Source: a bacterium
GTDB taxonomy: Bacteria > Electryoneota > RPQS01
Assembly (NCBI GenBank): GCA_016721565.1
Contig: JADKHW010000059.1
Coordinates: 1-23,523, forward strand
DNA length: 23,523 nt
Direction of reading: 5' to 3'
Position 1 is the first letter of the stretch. Each line of letters starts with the position of its first letter. Shown piece by piece: positions 19,858 to 23,523 of this stretch. The position numbers and the translations under genes are program-made. Below the pieces are notes generated by a model that was not told where the DNA came from, searched no databases, and saw only the letters and a program-made list of their open reading frames with translations.

Positions 19858-21390
19858 GTGGCAACAACTGCCGAAAAGAAGAAAGCCAGCCCCAACGGCG
19901 GCAAGAGCAAGACGAAAGTTTATCAGAATTTTATCGCGGGCAAGTGGTGCGACGCCGCGAATGGTCACATTATCGAAAATCGTAATCCGGCCCAGTGGTC
20001 GGATTTGATCGGCACCTTCCCGCACAGCCCGAAGGAAGACGTGGACCGCGCCGTGAAGTCGGCACAGAAAGCCTTCAAGACTTGGCGATTGGTCCCCCCA
20101 CCGACGAAGGCTAAATTGTTCTTCAGACTCGTTGAGATCTTGAACGAGCGCAAAGAGCAACTTGCCTTTGACATGACACCTAGATGGGTGCCCATTTTGA
20201 AACGCAGCGATGTGCAGGAAGCCATTGACACCGCGATGTATGCTGCCGGTGAAGGCTATCGTATGTTCGGCAAGACCGTGCCGTCGGAATTGAATAACAA
20301 GTTCAACATGACGATTCGCATGCCGATCGGCGTGTGCGGTTTAATTTCGCCGTGGAATTTCCCGATGGCAATTCCCTCATGGAAGATTATTCCCGCACTG
20401 ATGTCCGGCAACACGGTGGTGTTTAAGCCAGCCGAAATCACTCCGCTTTCGGCGCATAATCTCGTTGAAGCAATTCTTGATGCAGGTTTCCCACCGGAAA
20501 TCATCAACATCGTACATGGCTCGGGCAAAGAAGTCGGTACGCACATCGTCAACCATCCGGATATTCCTGTGATTTCGTTCACGGGTTCGTCGGCGGTGGG
20601 CAAGATCATTGGCCGTGATGCAAGCTACATGCTCAAGCGCGTTTCAATGGAACTTGGCGGCAAGAACGGTCAGATTGTGATGAACGACGCCGATCTTGAT
20701 CACGCTGTCGATTGCGCGATTTGGGGCGGCTTCGGTACGACCGGACAGCGCTGCACGGCGACCTCCCGCGTGATTGTGCAGGAAGGCGTGCATGATCTGT
20801 TTGTCGAAAAGTACATCAAAGCCGCGAAGAAATTGAAAATCGGTTACGGCAATGATGAAGGCATCACGATGGGGCCGTGCGTGAGCGAAAGCCAGCGCAA
20901 GACCGTGATGGAATATGTCGAAATCGGCAAGAAGGAAGACGGCGCAACGCTCGCATACGGCGGCAAAGCCTTGACCAAGGGCGATCATGCTGACGGTTGG
21001 TTCCATGAGCCGACCATCTTCACCGATGTGAAGCCGAACATGCGCATCGCTCAGGAAGAAATTTTCGGGCCGGTCGTGTCGGTGATCAAGATTAAGAATT
21101 TTGACGAAGCGATTAAGGTCTGCAACGACATTGACTACGGTCTGTCGAGCGCGGTGTTCACGAAGAATGTGGATCAGGCCTTCCGCGCCTTCCGTGATAT
21201 CGAAACCGGAATCACCTACATCAACGCGGCGACTATCGGCGCCGAAGCGCACATGCCGTTCGGCGGCATGAAAGCCACCGGCAACGGCCATAGAGAAGGC
21301 GGCTGGGAGGTCTATGAATTCTATTCAGAGACCAAGGCCTGCTACATTGATTACTCAGGCAAGTTGCAGAGAGCGCAGATTGACGAGTAA
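19858..21390 (+). CDS. NAD(P)-dependent aldehyde dehydrogenase
   Basis: An intact protein of 510 residues that oxidises an aldehyde to the acid with NAD(P), in the cytoplasm. The start is GTG after GGAGAG at 19844-19849. Family motifs in order: PIGVCGLISPWNFPMAIPSW (about residues 156-175), GNTVVFKPAEITP, the nucleotide loop SFTGSSAVG, the general base in MELGGKNG (Glu265) and the nucleophile in GQRCTATSR (Cys299), then EEIFGPVVSV. The C-terminus AHMPFGGMKATGNGHREGGW and YSGKLQRAQID resembles the ALDH branch with aminoadipate-semialdehyde/piperideine-carboxylate and related dehydrogenases. The substrate is not fixed by the sequence. Residues 108-117 do not match the usual REMGKxLxEArG consensus and look like two compensating indels. 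The gene has its own promoter and two downstream hairpins, so it is probably monocistronic. Confidence 0.93.
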   Translation: MATTAEKKKASPNGGKSKTKVYQNFIAGKWCDAANGHIIENRNPAQWSDLIGTFPHSPKEDVDRAVKSAQKAFKTWRLVPPPTKAKLFFRLVEILNERKEQLAFDMTPRWVPILKRSDVQEAIDTAMYAAGEGYRMFGKTVPSELNNKFNMTIRMPIGVCGLISPWNFPMAIPSWKIIPALMSGNTVVFKPAEITPLSAHNLVEAILDAGFPPEIINIVHGSGKEVGTHIVNHPDIPVISFTGSSAVGKIIGRDASYMLKRVSMELGGKNGQIVMNDADLDHAVDCAIWGGFGTTGQRCTATSRVIVQEGVHDLFVEKYIKAAKKLKIGYGNDEGITMGPCVSESQRKTVMEYVEIGKKEDGATLAYGGKALTKGDHADGWFHEPTIFTDVKPNMRIAQEEIFGPVVSVIKIKNFDEAIKVCNDIDYGLSSAVFTKNVDQAFRAFRDIETGITYINAATIGAEAHMPFGGMKATGNGHREGGWEVYEFYSETKACYIDYSGKLQRAQIDE

Positions 21391-21448
21391 CCAGCGTGAC
21401 GCTGGACCCATTTGCTTTCCCTGCGGCGCGTTTGCGCCGCAGGGAAAG
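21391..21448 (+). terminator. Two tandem hairpins after aldehyde dehydrogenase
   Basis: CCAGCG/CGCTGG (21391-21396 and 21400-21405, three-base loop) directly follows the stop codon. A perfect 15-base-pair stem (21415-21429 with 21434-21448, loop GTTT) follows. Neither has a clear U-run on the plus strand, so factor-dependent or structural 3'-end protection is possible. Confidence 0.65.
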
Positions 21449-21501
21449 AGTGAACTAAACTTACAAATTTACTTATCTTCATAAGCGTTGGGGAGATCGA
21501 G

Positions 21502-22236
21502 ATGGATGCCAGATTTCCGCGCTACTTCTTTTTTGGATTATTGGTATTATCGCTTGGGTTGGTCGCCGTCGGTTTGTTTACGGCTCAAGCAATTCGTGAT
21601 GCACGGCGTTCCAACGATATTGTAACGGTTACCGGATCTGCACGCAAGACTGTGCAATCGGATTACGCGACTTGGGGTGTTAACGTCTGGTGCTTGAATC
21701 CCGACACTCCTCCGTATGATTGCACAAAGAACCGTGGTCAACGTATTGTCGAGTTCTTGAAAAGTCACGGCGTTGTTGATTCCGATATCGTTGAGGGCTT
21801 AATCCGCGTAGAACAGATGTTCGACCGCGGCGGCATGAAAACCGGAGGATCGCAATTTATCGGTTATCAATGTGTGCAGAGAATCGAGGTGCACACGACG
21901 AACGTCGCTTCGCTTGACAAACTGGTGAAGGATTTTTCGGCACTGATTCCCGAACTAATTGAACTCAACTCAGAATCTCCGCAGTATTATTTCACAAAGC
22001 TTGCTGATTTGAGAATAGAGCTGCTTGGACAAGCCACTATGGACGCCAAAGCACGCGCTGAAATGATTGCTGGCAGCGCAGGCGGCAAAGTGAGCACGTT
22101 GCGTAACGCCAAAATGGGCGTTTTTCAGATTACTGCGCCGAATTCGCGCGATGTCCGTGACTACGGCTCTTACGACACTTCCACACTTGAGAAAGATGTG
22201 ACAGCGGTGGTAACCGCGAGTTTTGCCGTTGAATAA
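21502..22236 (+). CDS. Membrane-anchored SIMPL domain protein (DUF541 family)
   Basis: A 244-residue protein with an N-terminal membrane segment (YFFFGLLVLSLGLVAVGLFT, about residues 8-27), so anchored in the inner membrane with the body outside the cytoplasm. The SIMPL/DUF541 pattern follows: VTVTGSARKTVQSDYATWGV at the start of the domain, IVEFLKSHGVVDSDIVEGLI, a YQCVQRIEV strand, DLRIELLGQATMDAKARAEM and a C-terminal VTASFAVE strand. Members are known in signalling (SIMPL) and in bacterial envelope stress or oxidative stress (YggE); the exact role is unknown. GGGGAG about nine bases before the ATG is a good ribosome-binding site. The frame is intact. It follows the hairpins of the aldehyde dehydrogenase gene and is followed by a gap of 89 bases. 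Confidence 0.85.
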   Translation: MDARFPRYFFFGLLVLSLGLVAVGLFTAQAIRDARRSNDIVTVTGSARKTVQSDYATWGVNVWCLNPDTPPYDCTKNRGQRIVEFLKSHGVVDSDIVEGLIRVEQMFDRGGMKTGGSQFIGYQCVQRIEVHTTNVASLDKLVKDFSALIPELIELNSESPQYYFTKLADLRIELLGQATMDAKARAEMIAGSAGGKVSTLRNAKMGVFQITAPNSRDVRDYGSYDTSTLEKDVTAVVTASFAVE

Positions 22237-22325
22237 TTTGCTCCACGACTACCTCGCATTGCCCAGTTCGCTCATTCGTCCATCCTTGAGCTGATAGCAA
22301 GCCGTGACACAAGCACTATCACAAC

Positions 22326-22802
22326 ATGCACACCTTCCTAACAGACATCATCAAATTCAACACGTGGGCGAATCACAAAGTTGTGGCGTCGCTTGAGACG
22401 TGTCCGATTGTGCCGGGTGTCGGTGTGGAGCTGCTGTCGCATATTTTGCAGAACAACTGGTATGTGATGGATTTGATTGAAGAACGCGACAACGGCAAAC
22501 GCTGGTACGACGCGGCAGATTACAATCTTGTCCAGTGCGTGAAAGAGATTCCCAAGCTCGACGAGGCCTACAAAGAACTAATCGTTCGCGCAGGCGAGGC
22601 TGGATTGGAAAAGCCTGTGACTTTCGTGGACTCGGCAGGCAAGACGGTCACGCGCAAAATTTCGGATTTGATTTTTCACACGCACGACCACTGCACCTAC
22701 CATCGCGGACAAATCGCGAAAGTCGTGCGGCAAGCGGGCGGCGAACCGGCCAAGACGTGGTTCAACAGATGGATCACGGAAACCGATCGCGGGCAAATTT
22801 AA
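22326..22802 (+). CDS. DinB-fold family protein
   Basis: 158 residues, intact. It opens FLTDIIKFNTWANHKVVASL, the first helix of the DinB four-helix bundle with its conserved W-(A)N. It then has LLSHILQNNWYVMDLIEERD, which carries the first metal-binding histidine. The signature LIFHTHDHCTYHRGQIAKVV supplies the other two in an HxxxH arrangement before RGQI. DinB/YfiT-type proteins bind a divalent metal, and many are thiol-dependent hydrolases or transferases; the substrate here is unknown. There is no clear ribosome-binding site before the ATG. The stop at 22802 is 15 bases before the next gene, so the two are likely co-transcribed. Confidence 0.88.
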   Translation: MHTFLTDIIKFNTWANHKVVASLETCPIVPGVGVELLSHILQNNWYVMDLIEERDNGKRWYDAADYNLVQCVKEIPKLDEAYKELIVRAGEAGLEKPVTFVDSAGKTVTRKISDLIFHTHDHCTYHRGQIAKVVRQAGGEPAKTWFNRWITETDRGQI

Positions 22803-22817
22803 CAGGGAGAACTGATA

Positions 22818-23237
22818 ATGGATATGTTTGATTTGATGAAGAGTGCCAACAGCATTCTCGGCAAAACCGACGGTGAAGTAAATTTAGGCGCTCTGGCCGG
22901 ATCCGTGATGGGCATGATGTCAAAGGAATCAGGCGGCATTAACGGCTTGCTGGAGCAATTTCAGAATAACGGCCTCGGCGAAATTGCAAAGTCGTGGGTG
23001 AGCACGGGTGAGAATATGCCCGTTTCACCTGACCAATTGCTGCAAGTTTTCGGACATGAGAAACTAAATGACTTGGCGAATAAATCGGGCATGGACTTGC
23101 AAAAATTCCTGCCGATTCTGACGGCGGCGCTGCCGTTGATTATTGATAAATTAACGCCGGACGGCGAAGTAAATGATAAGAGTAATCGTTCGTTAGAACA
23201 GGGTATGGGTTTGCTGAGTATGTTCGTGAACAAATAG
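22818..23237 (+). CDS. YidB-like protein (DUF937 family)
   Basis: 139 residues, intact, soluble. It reads MDMFDLMKSANSILGK, then GGINGLLEQFQNNGLGEIAK, SWVSTGENMPVSPDQLLQVF and DLQKFLPILTAALPLIIDKL. The core GLLEQFxxxGLGxxxxSWVSTGxNxPxSPxQLxxVxG is diagnostic of the YidB/DUF937 family. The function of the family is not established. AGGGA lies about ten bases before the ATG. It sits between the DinB gene (15-base gap) and the secreted-protein gene starting at 23253 (15-base gap), so all three look like one transcription unit. Confidence 0.88.
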   Translation: MDMFDLMKSANSILGKTDGEVNLGALAGSVMGMMSKESGGINGLLEQFQNNGLGEIAKSWVSTGENMPVSPDQLLQVFGHEKLNDLANKSGMDLQKFLPILTAALPLIIDKLTPDGEVNDKSNRSLEQGMGLLSMFVNK

Positions 23238-23252
23238 TTAAAGGCACAAATC

Positions 23253-23523
23253 GTGCGCATATTCATCGCTTGCTGTGGGCTGCTTCTATGCATGCTCAGC
23301 GCACAGGCACAGGACATATCCGTGCCGCTCGATACAACAGGTAAGATCTTTGTTATTACGATTGAACTTGAAAACAAGCTGAACTTGTTTCCTGACTATG
23401 CAGGGTTCATGGAAGCCCGCCTGTATCACGTCAAGCGACAACAACACTTTCTTGAAGTGCTTGGGCGAAGAGACTCCAGCGTTGTTCGCACACGGATACC
23501 GCAGACCACCGAACAAGTCATCG
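23253..23523 (+). CDS. Predicted exported protein, N-terminal part (runs off window edge)
   Basis: An open frame starts at a GTG at 23253 and stays open to the last base (90 codons). It opens MRIFIACCGLLLCMLSAQAQ, a signal peptide with an AQA-QD cleavage site. It continues as a beta-rich domain: VPLDTTGKIFVITIELENKL and FMEARLYHVKRQQHFLEV. I do not recognise the family. The spacing of 15 bases from the YidB-like gene suggests an operon. The ribosome-binding site is weak (AAAGG). Confidence 0.6.
   Translation, partial: MRIFIACCGLLLCMLSAQAQDISVPLDTTGKIFVITIELENKLNLFPDYAGFMEARLYHVKRQQHFLEVLGRRDSSVVRTRIPQTTEQVI

Noticed and set aside
20644..21291. Open frame of 215 codons on the minus strand
   Set aside because: It lies entirely inside the well-conserved aldehyde dehydrogenase gene on the other strand and its product has no recognisable domain.
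1..23523. tRNA, rRNA, insertion sequences or phage genes
   Set aside because: I saw no cloverleaf-like sequence, ribosomal RNA segment, transposase motif or phage structural gene anywhere in the window.

Overview
The window looks like a chromosomal segment from an uncultured bacterium of, or close to, the Fibrobacteres-Chlorobi-Bacteroidetes (FCB) group. The main reason is that five predicted secreted proteins end in a C-terminal sorting-type domain built around a NPFN core (forms of YPNPFN) followed by an immunoglobulin-like strand pattern and a short tail such as TVLLK or ILLK. This is the kind of domain used for type IX-like secretion. The genus cannot be named from the sequence.

Layout. 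Positions 1-10028 are coded on the minus strand. In order of transcription they hold three paralogous secreted propeller-type proteins (10028-8009, 7932-5963, about 5838-3904), a lipoprotein (3815-3025), a TPR plus TlpA/thioredoxin-type protein (2984-1516), an AlkD-like DNA alkylation repair protein (1503-791), an ankyrin-repeat protein (779-191) and the first codons of a 3-hydroxyacyl-CoA dehydrogenase (118 to the window edge). A divergent intergenic region (10029-10270) separates these from the plus-strand half. That half holds a small secreted protein with a sorting domain (10271-11236), a large right-handed beta-helix protein with a sorting domain (11176-14826), a dicarboxylate/amino-acid:cation symporter (14839-16123), a large secreted protein with a caspase/legumain-like (clan CD) cysteine peptidase domain (16366-19604), an aldehyde dehydrogenase (19858-21390), a membrane-anchored SIMPL protein, a DinB-fold protein, a YidB-like protein and the start of another secreted protein running off the end.

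Sequence quality matters here. From the left edge to about 18.47 kb almost every gene is broken by single-base insertions or deletions, and homology continues smoothly in another frame. To the right of that, the genes read through cleanly. This pattern affects housekeeping and secreted genes alike, so I read it as uncorrected sequencing or assembly indels rather than mass pseudogenisation. Gene boundaries in the left three quarters were set by following homology across frames and are approximate inside the genes.

How the genes fit together: the centre of the window is an exported-protein locus (three propeller/carboxypeptidase-regulatory-like proteins, the DxNxN-repeat protein, the beta-helix protein and the peptidase). 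It is flanked by ordinary metabolic, repair and envelope genes. The most unusual gene is the secreted clan CD-like peptidase, which carries two cysteine-containing jelly-roll-type domains in front of the catalytic domain and a fibronectin-III-like domain behind it, but lacks the sorting domain of its neighbours.
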